64,000 nucleotides of DNA from Treponema maltophilum ATCC 51939 (lineage in GTDB: Bacteria > Spirochaetota > Spirochaetia > Treponematales > Treponemataceae). Every line of letters starts with the position of its first letter. The stretch's first letter is position 1. The DNA is taken from the NCBI RefSeq assembly GCF_000413055.1, contig NZ_KE332518.1:745583-809582 (forward strand). The letters run 5' to 3'. Shown one piece after another: positions 16,284-25,327 of the stretch. The position numbers were made by a program, and so were the translations under genes. The notes beneath the pieces are model-generated. The model was not told where the DNA came from and did no database searches. It worked only from the letters and a program-made list of their open reading frames with translations.

Positions 16284-18605
16284 ATGAAAAAATTCATAAC
16301 GGCAGTTTTACTGCTGAGTACGGTTTTTTTCTCGTGCAATCAGGCCGTAAATGGCGAGTACGCAACCGTCGTCCTTGACTTGGGCGGTTCGGCTTCGGGC
16401 GCACGAGCTATAGGCCAAAACGGGCTTCCGTTCTTAAAAGATACTCATATAACGATAGAAGCGGTCGGCCGTGTAGGCGGTACCTTTGTAAAAGAATTCG
16501 CGCCGGGCGAAGCCGGAAATATCGTGCTGCGTTTTATTGCCGGCGATACGGTACGCCTCCGCGTAAAAGCGTCAAACGCATCGGGAATTTGGAGCGGCGG
16601 CACAACCTTTACGGTTGAAGAAGGCACAAACGCCGTGTCCGTAAAGCTGAATAAAACCATATCCGGCGCCCAAGCGCTTACTTTTTCGAAAACGTCGTCG
16701 TCGTCTCCTACATTTAATTTTACCGTAGGAGGCAAATCCTTGCTGCCGTCTTTTTCCGGACAAGGTTTACCTGCATTTTGCCGCGACGGTAAGGGAAATA
16801 TTTATATTGGAAATGGAAATACTTTACATTTTTATACAAGTGAAGGTGATAGAAGCGGTACTCCTACGGTTGTTACCGGAAATATAAAACAGCTTGTAGG
16901 TGATTCGAAAACGGGAAAAGTATTTTTACTGGATGACAATAAAAAGTTGTATGACGTACAGGCGGAATCTCCTCTTTCAAACTGGTCTTCCGTTAGTTTA
17001 TCTTCTTTTTCAAGCATAAATTGCATCGCCGCGCACGACGGGCAGTTGTTTGTACTGGGGGAACAGACCTCAGGTACCAAACTCTATGTGTACGATATAA
17101 ATATGCAGCTGCCGGCAAACCAAATTAACAATGAAAAACCGAATAACATCGATCCGCCTTCAGGTATAAGTAACTATCAGTATACCGATATGTTCGTTAC
17201 GGACGATGCCGTGTACCTTTTGCGCAACGACTACACCGTCGTTCCCGATCAATACGGTAACGTGTATTCAAAAGGCGCCCTTATCAAGTACGAGTACAAT
17301 AAAGTAAAGAAAAAAATTGACGACCGCGAGGAATTCGGCAAAAGTGACAAAGATGACGAAAACGGTATTGTGCCGACCGGCGCCAGCTGCTTTTACGGAC
17401 CGCTTAAATTCATCGGTTTTGACGATGATGTGTTGTACATTGCCGACGACGGCGTAACTTTTACGTATTTTAACGAAGCGCCGCGCATTACGGCAAATAA
17501 AAATCGCATTGCCTCTTTTAATACAAGCACAAAATCGCTTTCGTTTACCGACACAAGCGCAACCTGGGAAAAAGAAGAAAAAATACTTCCTCAAAAAACG
17601 CTTTTGTGGAAAAAGGCTACCGGTATTACCGAAGGTTTCGACTATTATACGGTAGCCAGTGCGGGTTCTTCCCTCGACTCTGCGGTCATCACATCCGTGT
17701 CCGATAACAATTATTATACGGATATATTTTGCTTCGACCAGGACGGCAATTTGTATCTTGTGAAAAAGGGGAGGAGCGATTATGAGGTTGTGCGCTATGA
17801 AACGACTGCAAACGGCGGCTACGATTTTGATCATCCGCTTACCCCTTCCCCAAATCCTTTCGGGACTGATAAAATAACCGCAATTGCGGTTGATGCGTCC
17901 GGTACCATAGAACACGGCGGGTATAGATATAACGCACTGTATTACTGCTATGAATATTCTCCATCTGTTTATAAAATCGGCCGTATACGCTGGCAAACGA
18001 CCCAGGATTTCTCTGCAGCCGCCACGCATTCATCATGGACTGAGATTCCCGAATCCTCCCCTGTTCCCCTTGCGGCAAATAAAGACGGCCTCTTTGTTGC
18101 GACGAACGGAGCGTCCGGTTTTAGCATTAAAAAGTTTAAGCATGATGGAAGTTCTGACGGTGATATTCAGAGCCACGACGATGTCGGAAATATCAATGCC
18201 CTGCAGATTTTGGACGGCGTTTTGTACGGCATAAGTACAAAGCAAGAAATCGGCTCCGATCCCGCTTTTTTCAATATGTCGGGTAAACTTCTTAAAATCG
18301 GAGAAACGGAAAATTTTGGCGGGGAGGAAGTGTTTTATTACGATATGAATAATGCTTCAAACGGCGATTTTGCTCCCTATCGCTTTATCGCCGTCAAACC
18401 CAAAAAGCTCGTTATCGCTTCGGACGGCGCATACGGATTGGAAGATAAAACGTCGTACAACAAAAACCGCGTTTTGCTCTTTACGCTCGACGGTTCCGGC
18501 GACATGGTCGGTGATCATCCCGATCTTTTGATTCCCGACACCCGAATAACCTTTTCAAAGGAATTACGGTACAATGTTGACTGCGGTCAGTTTGACTGGA
18601 AATAA
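16284..18605 (+). CDS. Large lipoprotein, probable beta-propeller-like repeats
   Basis: 773 aa. ATG 16284 has GGAGG 6 bases upstream. The signal peptide ends with a spirochaetal lipobox (STVFFSC, Cys18). Residues 25-130 look like an Ig/fibronectin-type sandwich (TVVLDLGG, HITIEAVGRVGG, TVRLRVKASNASGIWSGGTTF). After this, strand repeats of the type IYIGNGNTLHFY, GKVFLLDDNKKLYDV, GQLFVLGEQTSGTKLYVYD and AVYLLRNDYTVVPDQYGNVY suggest a seven- or eight-bladed propeller. No catalytic motif seen. Surface or periplasmic location is inferred from the lipobox. A glycosyltransferase gene follows at once, possibly in the same transcript. Confidence 0.75.
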   Translation: MKKFITAVLLLSTVFFSCNQAVNGEYATVVLDLGGSASGARAIGQNGLPFLKDTHITIEAVGRVGGTFVKEFAPGEAGNIVLRFIAGDTVRLRVKASNASGIWSGGTTFTVEEGTNAVSVKLNKTISGAQALTFSKTSSSSPTFNFTVGGKSLLPSFSGQGLPAFCRDGKGNIYIGNGNTLHFYTSEGDRSGTPTVVTGNIKQLVGDSKTGKVFLLDDNKKLYDVQAESPLSNWSSVSLSSFSSINCIAAHDGQLFVLGEQTSGTKLYVYDINMQLPANQINNEKPNNIDPPSGISNYQYTDMFVTDDAVYLLRNDYTVVPDQYGNVYSKGALIKYEYNKVKKKIDDREEFGKSDKDDENGIVPTGASCFYGPLKFIGFDDDVLYIADDGVTFTYFNEAPRITANKNRIASFNTSTKSLSFTDTSATWEKEEKILPQKTLLWKKATGITEGFDYYTVASAGSSLDSAVITSVSDNNYYTDIFCFDQDGNLYLVKKGRSDYEVVRYETTANGGYDFDHPLTPSPNPFGTDKITAIAVDASGTIEHGGYRYNALYYCYEYSPSVYKIGRIRWQTTQDFSAAATHSSWTEIPESSPVPLAANKDGLFVATNGASGFSIKKFKHDGSSDGDIQSHDDVGNINALQILDGVLYGISTKQEIGSDPAFFNMSGKLLKIGETENFGGEEVFYYDMNNASNGDFAPYRFIAVKPKKLVIASDGAYGLEDKTSYNKNRVLLFTLDGSGDMVGDHPDLLIPDTRITFSKELRYNVDCGQFDWK

Positions 18606-18614
18606 TATGTTCCT

Positions 18615-19643
18615 TTGTTTTTTCGTGCGCGGCGGGTTTTGAAAGCGCCGCGTATAACGCTTTCCGTTCCGGTGTACGGAACGGAAAGTTTTTTGTCCTC
18701 CTTTTTTGACAGCGTTCTTGAACAGACAGTGTTTGACAGCGCAAGCGCCGATTTCCCCTTGGAGATTATCGTCGTAAACGACGGAAGCCCGACGGGGGCC
18801 TTACTGCCGAAAATCATACGGCGCTATAAAAAAGAGTTTACAAAACGCGGCTGTTCGCTTGTTCTCGAAGAGCACCGCAAAAACCGCGGCACCCTCGAAG
18901 CGCGGCGCACGTGCGTACTGTCCGCTTCGGCCCCTTATACGCTTTTTGTCGATCCTGACGATACGCTCACTCCCTGCGCACTCGAAAAACTGTACGCTGC
19001 CGCCCTTTCATCCGGAGCCGATATCGTGCACGGCAGGATGGAGCTTTTTATAAAGGACCCCGCTTTGCACGGCGGAGAGAATGCCGCGGTTTTTGAAAAG
19101 TTTTCCAAAAGAGTGCGCCGCGTGCATGAAGGTTTTTTGGAAGGCAAAGCCGTATCGGATGATTTTTTTCTTGCCGAAGGCCACACGAGCTTTTTGTGCG
19201 CAAAACTTTTCCGTACCGAACTGCTGCGCAAAGCCTATGAGGCGATCCCTCACACCTTTTGCACTATGGCCGAAGCTTTGCTTGTGTATTTTTTTGTGCT
19301 GCAGCAAAATCCCTCGTATTTCGGTATAGACGATACCGTCTACCGCTACAACAACGATGCGGGCATTACGTCAAAAAGCCGTATCACGGACCGTGCGCGC
19401 TGGGAAAAAGCCTGTTCCGCATCTTCGGTATTTACGGTTATTTTCCAATATCTGCAAACGCACCCGATCGACAAAAAATACGAAGCCGCTCTGTACGAAC
19501 TGTGCGGGTCTCAGCTTACATCGAATTTGCGCCGCCTTAAAGTCTGTGTCGAGCCGTCATTGCAGGAAGAAGCGTACAATATTCTCTGCGACTACTGGGG
19601 CGAAAGCCTCGTCAAGCGCGCGGAAGAAGCGATGCGGGGGTAA
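18615..19643 (+). CDS. Family 2 glycosyltransferase
   Basis: 342 aa from TTG 18615; TTG 18639 (334 aa, beginning MKAPRITLSVPVYG) is equally possible and neither has a convincing ribosome-binding site. GT-A fold features: ITLSVPVYGTESFLSSFFDS, IIVVNDGSPTG, LEEHRKNRGTLEARRT, and the metal-binding FVDPDDT. It transfers a sugar from a nucleotide-sugar donor to an unknown acceptor (family knowledge). No membrane segment is seen, so it is probably cytoplasmic. It directly follows the 773-aa lipoprotein gene. Confidence 0.8.
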   Translation: MFFRARRVLKAPRITLSVPVYGTESFLSSFFDSVLEQTVFDSASADFPLEIIVVNDGSPTGALLPKIIRRYKKEFTKRGCSLVLEEHRKNRGTLEARRTCVLSASAPYTLFVDPDDTLTPCALEKLYAAALSSGADIVHGRMELFIKDPALHGGENAAVFEKFSKRVRRVHEGFLEGKAVSDDFFLAEGHTSFLCAKLFRTELLRKAYEAIPHTFCTMAEALLVYFFVLQQNPSYFGIDDTVYRYNNDAGITSKSRITDRARWEKACSASSVFTVIFQYLQTHPIDKKYEAALYELCGSQLTSNLRRLKVCVEPSLQEEAYNILCDYWGESLVKRAEEAMRG

Positions 19644-19677
19644 AGGGGCGGGTGGTTAAAACAGCGTGCGGCGATTC

Positions 19678-20565
19678 CTAAAGTTTTTCGACTTCTTCAA
19701 CGGAAAGGCCGGATATTGTGCAAATATCGCTGATCGGATAATTCATGTTTTTCATCAACTTTGCCGTTTCAAGTGCCTTTTGGCGCGAACCGTCGGAAAA
19801 GCCTTGTTGAATTCCCTGTTCTATTCCGCGTTCAATGCCTTGCGCTTCTCCCTCGGCAAAGGCGATTTCGCGTTCTTCTTCCCGTTGAACTGCAATATCG
19901 GTATCGTAATCATATTCGGCTATCAACATGTTCATAACCTCCCGTGATTTTCGCTCTAAGTAGTCCCGTAAAATATCGTTTTGTATACACTCTTTTATAG
20001 CATTCTTAAAACCGTTTTCAGCATCGAGCCTGATGTGTCGGCGCACCGCTTCTACAAACAGTGTGTACTCTTCAAGCGGCTTACAATTTTCCAAAAGCTT
20101 ACTGTCTTTATTGTAATTGATGTTTATCACTTTTGCAAGCAATTCAAGGCTCGGTTTTGCGGATTTTACCGCGAACGCATCGGAGAGCTTGAGTTCCGTC
20201 TGGGAGGGGTATTTTTCTTCACCATTGTAAAAAACGTAAAACTCAGGCGTGGGAATCTGTTTTAACTTACGGGAATAACGCTCGCGCGGGTTTTGGATTT
20301 GCTTTGCTTTCGATGTCGCCAAGGATGGCGATTAAATACATTGAATGCGATGTTTTTGCAGCCCAAAAACTCGCCGCAAACACGGTACACGGACGTACGG
20401 TGTTTGCGAGGGCATATTGTCGTTGACTGTAGACTGATGCTCGGCCAGCACAATGATTTTATTGTCGATGAGGCAGGACACATCGTTGCAAAAGCTCATA
20501 TACATGACGTGTTCAAGGCGCAAGGGGGTAATCTTGGTCGAACCGTCCAAATGCGTCCCGTGTAT
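19678..20565 (-). pseudogene. Rpn-family (PD-(D/E)XK) recombination-promoting nuclease, frameshifted
   Basis: The N-terminal part of an Rpn/transposase-31 type protein is on one frame (20332-20565: LEHVMYMSFCNDVSCLIDNK then IIVLAEHQSTVNDNMP). A middle piece (VCGEFLGCKNIAFN) is on a second frame around 20340-20400, and the rest is on a third (19678-20322), so at least two frameshifts separate them. The C-terminal 214-aa frame is intact: KIPTPEFYVFYNGEEKYP-like core (here QIPTPEFYVFYNG), LDAENGFKNAIKECIQN, the GIERGIEQGIQQG linker and ISDICTISGLSVEEVEKL tail. Rpn proteins are DNA nucleases linked to defence and recombination. The catalytic N-terminus is broken. A similar C-terminal relic lies at 52520-52675. 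Confidence 0.75.
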
Positions 20566-20607
20566 TTATATCTGTTCCGACAGGATGTCGGTTAAGCTAT
20601 AGGGAAG

Positions 20608-20628
20608 CGAGTTTTTGTAAAAAACTCG
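20608..20628. repeat. 9-bp hairpin of the CGAGTTT family
   Basis: CGAGTTTTT, 3-nt loop, AAAAACTCG. The arm start matches the hairpins at 11635 and 11761. Confidence 0.7.
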
Positions 20629-20630
20629 TC

Positions 20631-20664
20631 GTCCAACAAGGAACAGGGACGTGCCTTGTTGGAC
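20631..20664. repeat. 11-bp hairpin GTCCAACAAGG
   Basis: GTCCAACAAGG at 20631-20641 and its exact complement at 20654-20664. The word CGTCCAACA also occurs in the insert at 11672-11680. The rest of 20566-20750 shows no gene. Confidence 0.7.
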
Positions 20665-20750
20665 AGCGGTTATGTTTTACCATAATGTACCTCCGCCCCT
20701 TATTATAGGCGCAGACGGTACAAAACATGCGAAATTCTTATATTGTCTTT

Positions 20751-22145
20751 TTACATCATTTCGCGCACTTTTTGTTTGAATTGATTGCCGCGGTAAAACT
20801 CGTTTGTAAAAAGTTCGAAGCTTGCGGCTCCCGGCGACAGTACGACCTTGTCGCCTTTTTCAAGGCGGCTTTTCAGCTGCGCCAAAAGCGGGTCGAAGCC
20901 GTCGAAGGGGCCGTAATACGCGATACCGCGTTCTTTGAGTAAATCGATGAGCAAGTCTGTGCCGGATCCGCGCAGCAAGTAAATACTTTTTGCGCGGTAC
21001 GCCCGGTCGGCAAGCGGTGTAAAGTCCAGCTTTTTGTTTGTGCCGCCGCAAATGAGTACCGGCGGCGAAGAAAATGCGCACAAGGCGGCCTCTGCCGCTT
21101 CGGGAATCGTTGCCGCGCTGTCGTTGTAAAATTCAACGCCGTTCGATTCGTAAAAAAATTCCATGCGGTGCTCGATTCCGGCATAGCCGTTCATAACTTC
21201 CGAAAGTTTTTCCGCGTGTGAACCGTACAGCATGAGCGCCAAAGCCGCATTTAAAACATTTTGTTTAAGTTTTATGCCGGGAACGCGCGACTTTTCATTC
21301 AGCACATGAACGCACTTTCCGCCGACGCGGCAAAAGCCGTTTACGCCGTCGGTAAAAAAGGCGCCCTCGATATCTTCCGGCAGGGCCTGTTCGCTATAGC
21401 GGTAAATTCGCGCCGCGCTTTCTGCGGCGAATTCGTTTCCCCAGCGGTCGCCGTACGAACAAATAAGACGGCAGTCTTTATCCATGTTTTTATAGATGAT
21501 TTTTTTGTCGGCGACGTATTTTCCCATCGTGCCGTACCAATTCAAATGGTCGCTCATAATCGGCGTTATGATTGCGATTTGAGGTTTGAAAAAATCCGCA
21601 TTTTTTAAGTCGGCAAGCTGCCAGCTCGAAAGCTCCAAGACGACCGGCGTGGTGCTTTCCGTTTGCTCCAAAAAGGTCAGCGGGCTCACCGTAATATTGC
21701 CGCCCAAAAATGCGTTATAGCCGAGTGCTTTAAGCCCGTAGTGAAGGGCGCTTGCAGTTGAGGATTTTCCCTTGCTGCCCGTAACGGCGAGCAGGGGAGC
21801 GTGCGACAACGATAAAAATACGGAAATATCGCTTTCTATGCGCCGCGCGTTTTGCAGATAGATATTGCCTTCGCGTTTAACGCCCGGATTTTTTATGACA
21901 AGGTCGGCGGTTTTAAAATCTTCTATGCGGTGCTCGCCGAGCACAAATCGTATATTTGAAAATCCGCTCAATTTTTTAACCGAGGGCTCCAATTCTGCGG
22001 CGGACTTTAAATCGGTAACGGTAACCTGTGAGCCGCGTTCGGCAAAAAAAGAGGCGGCGGCAAGCCCTCCGCCGTTTAAGCCGAGCCCCATAACGGTAAC
22101 GGATAAATTCCGTATGTTGTCAAGCATGCTTTTAAGTGTCTGCAT
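20751..22145 (-). CDS. murD: UDP-N-acetylmuramoylalanine--D-glutamate ligase
   Basis: Cytoplasmic peptidoglycan precursor enzyme adding D-Glu to UDP-MurNAc-L-Ala with ATP. 464 aa from ATG 22145. Features: N-terminal UDP-binding Rossmann region (VTVMGLGLNGGGLAAASFFA), P-loop TGSKGKSST, LELSSWQLAD, ITPIMSDHLNWYG, and the C-terminal HRMEFFYESNGVEFYNDSAATIP segment with LICGGTNKKLDF. No Shine-Dalgarno; the -10 TATACT ends 6 bases before the ATG, so a leaderless transcript is predicted. It is a stand-alone gene, outside any dcw cluster in this window. Confidence 0.93.
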   Translation of the reverse strand: MQTLKSMLDNIRNLSVTVMGLGLNGGGLAAASFFAERGSQVTVTDLKSAAELEPSVKKLSGFSNIRFVLGEHRIEDFKTADLVIKNPGVKREGNIYLQNARRIESDISVFLSLSHAPLLAVTGSKGKSSTASALHYGLKALGYNAFLGGNITVSPLTFLEQTESTTPVVLELSSWQLADLKNADFFKPQIAIITPIMSDHLNWYGTMGKYVADKKIIYKNMDKDCRLICSYGDRWGNEFAAESAARIYRYSEQALPEDIEGAFFTDGVNGFCRVGGKCVHVLNEKSRVPGIKLKQNVLNAALALMLYGSHAEKLSEVMNGYAGIEHRMEFFYESNGVEFYNDSAATIPEAAEAALCAFSSPPVLICGGTNKKLDFTPLADRAYRAKSIYLLRGSGTDLLIDLLKERGIAYYGPFDGFDPLLAQLKSRLEKGDKVVLSPGAASFELFTNEFYRGNQFKQKVREMM

Positions 22146-22151
22146 ATCGGC

Positions 22152-22157
22152 AGTATA
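22152..22157 (-). promoter_or_regulatory. -10 box of murD, predicted leaderless
   Basis: TATACT on the minus strand, ending 6 nt before ATG 22145. The -35 would fall in the terminator of the upstream gene (TTGCAG at 18-nt spacing). Confidence 0.45.
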
Positions 22158-22158
22158 C

Positions 22159-22185
22159 AAAAAAAAAGACCGTCTGCAAAGACGG
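22159..22185 (-). terminator. Rho-independent terminator of the DUF2715-like gene
   Basis: On the minus strand, CCGTCT, 4-nt loop, AGACGG, shortly followed by a run of nine T. It lies directly upstream of the murD -10 box. Confidence 0.75.
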
Positions 22186-22220
22186 CCTTTTATAAAATCG
22201 GCGTAAAATCGGTTTACGAT

Positions 22221-22916
22221 TTATAACTTAATCGTAAGGCCTGCTTTTACGTTCAAGCTGTTTGCCAAAACATTTTTTACGGTTTTGTTATCCAGTTCGT
22301 ATGTGTTTCCGCCGAAAGTAAATTTCTTTTGGGTTACGATCGGGAGAAAATAGATGGTATCCGCAACGCCCGCATATATACCGATGTTTTTCGTAAGGAA
22401 AAGGCTTGCAATAACGTTTGCGCCCGCGCCGACCATAAAGTCAAGCTTTGCATAACTGATTTTTCCTGCAATCGGCACTTGCATCTCTTGATTCGCGTAC
22501 ATGGTGTTCAATCCCGCGCCTGCGCCGAGGAATAGATTAAGCTGTGATTGTTTAAAGAGCGTAAAGCCTACACCCAGCTGGGTATCAAGAATAATGGCGG
22601 ACCGCTTTATGGTTTCCGAATTGGATTTAAAAATGTCGGAATGGGTTTTCCCGGGGAAGGCCATTTGAGCCATCAGGTAAAAAAGTTCTCCTCTCCAGTC
22701 GAGTGCAAAGCCTGCCGCATTGTTCTTTTCGTCTTTAGCGTTCGTGATAGACTTGTCGAGGAGACTTAAGACTTGGGAATCAATGCTGCCGTCTACTTTA
22801 GTCTGTACGAAATAATTCGTAAAAGCGGGGCCGACGGACAATATCGTGTCTGCAAACATACCGACTGCCGACAGCAAAAGAACCGCCGATACGATAACGA
22901 ATTTTTTTTGTTTCAT
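22221..22916 (-). CDS. Outer-membrane beta-barrel protein, DUF2715-like
   Basis: 231 aa. Signal peptide MKQKKFVIVSAVLLLSAVGMFA with a type I cleavage site. The mature part has alternating amphipathic strands (TILSVGPAFTNYFVQ, SAIILDTQLGVGFTLF, QLNLFLGAGAGLNTMY, LDFMVGAGANVIASLF, NIGIYAGVADTIYFLP) and ends LNVKAGLTIKL. This is the pattern of small Treponema barrels annotated DUF2715. ATG 22916 is chosen because GGAGG lies upstream; the in-frame ATG 22928 precedes that site. Monocistronic with its own terminator. Function unknown; porin-like or adhesin-like roles are inference. Confidence 0.75.
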   Translation of the reverse strand: MKQKKFVIVSAVLLLSAVGMFADTILSVGPAFTNYFVQTKVDGSIDSQVLSLLDKSITNAKDEKNNAAGFALDWRGELFYLMAQMAFPGKTHSDIFKSNSETIKRSAIILDTQLGVGFTLFKQSQLNLFLGAGAGLNTMYANQEMQVPIAGKISYAKLDFMVGAGANVIASLFLTKNIGIYAGVADTIYFLPIVTQKKFTFGGNTYELDNKTVKNVLANSLNVKAGLTIKL

Positions 22917-23093
22917 AGAAACCTCCATTTAGATACGGTGCCGGAAACTCTTCCGACTTCCGCATCAATATCGTTAAAACTATAGCATCTATGTGGCGGC
23001 ATGTCAACCGAGAAAGCGGGACTTGCAGCCTGAACAAAAATCGGCAAGCCTCTGGTACAATCCGGCGTTTTGCTTTAAGATGGGGCGGACGAT

Positions 23094-24113
23094 ATGAAAC
23101 TTTTGCTTGCGCCGATGGCGGCGCTCAGCCATGAAGCGCTCAGACGGACGATCGCGCGTTTCGGCGGATGCGACGAATACTACACCGAAATGATACATGC
23201 CGCATCTTTTATCAACGGCGGCCCGTACGAGCGCTGCTACGCAAGTTGTGCGCCCGAACCCGAAAAAACGGTGTGGCAGCTGACGGGCGCTCACGAAAAA
23301 GAGCTTGTCCACTGTGCCCGGCTTCTTATGCAAACCGAGGGTGCATCTTCGGTTATCGGCATCGACATAAATATGGGTTGCCCCGCGCCCGAAATTTACC
23401 GGCAGGGTGCAGGCATCGCGTGGATGAGTAAACCCTTTGAGCAGGTCGAATCGATGCTGCGCGGACTTCGGCTTGCGTGCGGGGCAAAGCGTTTGAGTGT
23501 AAAAATCAGGCTCGGAGAGGAAGATTTTACGCTGCAAGGCCTTTTCGACTTTGCCGATATGCTGTGCAGTTGCGGCGTCGAGCGCATTACGCTGCACCCG
23601 CGCACGAGAAAAGAGCGCTATGCCCGTCTCCCGCGTATACAATACGTCCGTCTGCTCGGCGAATTTATAAAAGCGCGTTATCCCGCTGTTTCGGTTGCGG
23701 GAAACGGCGCGATAGACGGGCCGAAAAGTTTGGCGGATTTTGCCGCGCAGTGCCCGCTTTCCGATGCTTTTATGATCGGGCGCGCCGCCGTGCAAAAGCC
23801 GTGGATTTTTACGCTTTTAAAACGTTCGGCAAAACCGGACGGGTGCGATACGGAAGCCGGCCGGCGCGACGCGGAACTTCAAATCGATTTGGTAAAGATC
23901 GCCGAAGATTTTATTGCCGATTTGGAAGCATGCCAGCCTGCGGATTTTTGGAAAACGAGGACGCAGCGCTTTTTTGCTTATTATTGCGATAACGTTTCGT
24001 TTGCGCATTATATAAAGTCGCAGGTGCTTAATCAAAAAGATCATCGCGCCATGCTTGAGCGCTTTACGCGCTATTTTGACGAAATGCCGCAAGAGCGCGT
24101 TTTGAACGTATGA
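23094..24113 (+). CDS. tRNA-dihydrouridine synthase
   Basis: 339 aa, an FMN-dependent TIM barrel that reduces uridines in tRNA. Motifs: LLLAPMAALSHEALR, CDEYYTEMIHA, INMGCPAPEIYRQGAG with the catalytic Cys, LSVKIRLG, ERITLHPRTRKERYARLPRI, GNGAIDGP and DAFMIGRAAVQKPWIF. GGGGCGG precedes ATG 23094. Whether it is DusA, B or C type cannot be decided from the sequence alone. Its stop overlaps the first possible ATG of the CsoR gene, so the two are probably cotranscribed. Confidence 0.9.
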   Translation: MKLLLAPMAALSHEALRRTIARFGGCDEYYTEMIHAASFINGGPYERCYASCAPEPEKTVWQLTGAHEKELVHCARLLMQTEGASSVIGIDINMGCPAPEIYRQGAGIAWMSKPFEQVESMLRGLRLACGAKRLSVKIRLGEEDFTLQGLFDFADMLCSCGVERITLHPRTRKERYARLPRIQYVRLLGEFIKARYPAVSVAGNGAIDGPKSLADFAAQCPLSDAFMIGRAAVQKPWIFTLLKRSAKPDGCDTEAGRRDAELQIDLVKIAEDFIADLEACQPADFWKTRTQRFFAYYCDNVSFAHYIKSQVLNQKDHRAMLERFTRYFDEMPQERVLNV

Positions 24114-24136
24114 TGCTGCGCAAAGGATGGGAACTT

Positions 24137-24457
24137 ATGGAAAATCATGTACACGATATTCACGGCACTCACGGACACATACACCGCCACATTCACAGCG
24201 ATAAAGAAAAAAAAGCCGTTATAAACCGTCTTTCAAAGGCGGCCGGGCATATTGAAGCGATTAAGCGCATGGTCGAAAACGACGAGGACTGCAGCCAAGT
24301 GCTCATCCAGCTTGCGGCGGTTCGGGCGGCAATCAATAACACCGGAAACACTGTTTTGAAAAATCACATAAGTCATTGTATCGTTGAAGCGGTGGAGCAG
24401 GGCGATACGGAAGCCGTCAAAAAGCTCAACAGCGCAATCGATATGTTCGTTAAATAA
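24137..24457 (+). CDS. CsoR/RcnR-family metal-sensing repressor with His-rich N-terminus
   Basis: 106 aa from ATG 24137; ATG 24110 in the same frame is an alternative. It is an all-helical DUF156 protein. The copper-type ligand set is present: Cys52, His77, Cys81 with the 25- and 4-residue spacing of CsoR (EDCSQVL then KNHISHC). The N-terminal tail has eight His in 17 residues (HVHDIHGTHGHIHRHIH), a likely extra metal site. CsoR tetramers leave their operator when Cu(I) binds (family knowledge). No copper ATPase or chaperone gene is adjacent, so the regulon lies elsewhere or the metal differs. Converges on the methyltransferase gene with a 9-base gap. Confidence 0.85.
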   Translation: MENHVHDIHGTHGHIHRHIHSDKEKKAVINRLSKAAGHIEAIKRMVENDEDCSQVLIQLAAVRAAINNTGNTVLKNHISHCIVEAVEQGDTEAVKKLNSAIDMFVK

Positions 24458-24466
24458 TTGTGCCGG

Positions 24467-25309
24467 TTACATAATCGCGTGAAGCGGCTGCACGTTCCAG
24501 CAAACGGTGGCAATGGTCGCTTCGGTTGTTTCGACGATTATACCGTTTCGTGCTTCTTTTTGCAGTGCCGAAACGATCGCCCGTTCCTGATCGGGACCGA
24601 GTTCCGTGCGCAGCTTTGCCCACAAAATCATCCATTCGGTCATTTCTTCAAGCGATTTTTCGACCGTCCACACTTCGCTGCGGTAATACGATTCGCTTTT
24701 AAAGCCTTTGTCCTGCAGGTATTCGGTTATAAACGGAAGTGAATCGGCCGGTGCGCCGCCTTTACCCCGGTCGAACGATACGCTCGCTTCGGCAAAAATG
24801 TGCTCTTGCAAGGAACTGTGCCGTTTAACCGGTTTTGCGATAAAGCACCAGCCCTTTGAACATTCGTTCATTTTGTCGAAGGTTGCAAAATCGGCTATTG
24901 CGGGCGTCATATGTGCGAACACGATGTCGAAGGCTTTTTTAAAGCCGGTTTTTTCGATGTCGGCGCTTGCCCAATTGAGGCGGCGGAAATCCGCTTGCAC
25001 CCTGTGTTCCTTCGCGCTTTTTTGCGCATATTGAATCATTTCGGGCGAAATGTCTACGCCGACCGCGTTTTTTATGTGCGGTGCAAGCGCGATCGAATAC
25101 GAACCGCAGCCGCATCCTATGTCCAAAGCGCTCATGGACGAATCGGGTTTTGCTTTTTCGAAAACAAGTTTAAGGAACGCGTTTGTTTTAGGATCGGGAA
25201 TTTCGTGGGCGCTGAATTGTTTTGCCGCACTGTCCCACATGCGTTTTTGTATGTCCGCCTTGCCGTTATGCGGATTGATCCATTCCCGCCTCAATCGTTC
25301 AATGCTCAT
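24467..25309 (-). CDS. Class I SAM-dependent methyltransferase, last gene of the importer operon
   Basis: 280 aa. SAM-binding motif I is ALDIGCGCGSYSIALA, followed by AVGVDISPEMIQYAQ (motif II acid) and FDIVFAHMTPAI. GAAAGGAA precedes ATG 25309. It is 18 bases downstream of the ATPase gene of a FecBCD-type importer, the last of four genes on one strand. Methyltransferases of this kind recur beside metal-chelate importers in anaerobes, as I recall. A role in modifying the imported chelate or tetrapyrrole is inference, not shown by any motif. Confidence 0.8.
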   Translation of the reverse strand: MSIERLRREWINPHNGKADIQKRMWDSAAKQFSAHEIPDPKTNAFLKLVFEKAKPDSSMSALDIGCGCGSYSIALAPHIKNAVGVDISPEMIQYAQKSAKEHRVQADFRRLNWASADIEKTGFKKAFDIVFAHMTPAIADFATFDKMNECSKGWCFIAKPVKRHSSLQEHIFAEASVSFDRGKGGAPADSLPFITEYLQDKGFKSESYYRSEVWTVEKSLEEMTEWMILWAKLRTELGPDQERAIVSALQKEARNGIIVETTEATIATVCWNVQPLHAIM

Positions 25310-25327
25310 TTTTGTCGTTCCTTTCAG

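Noticed and set aside
17268-18029. 253-aa minus-strand ORF under the 773-aa lipoprotein gene
   Set aside because: The sense gene has a promoter, ribosome-binding site and lipobox. The antisense product has no recognisable motif.
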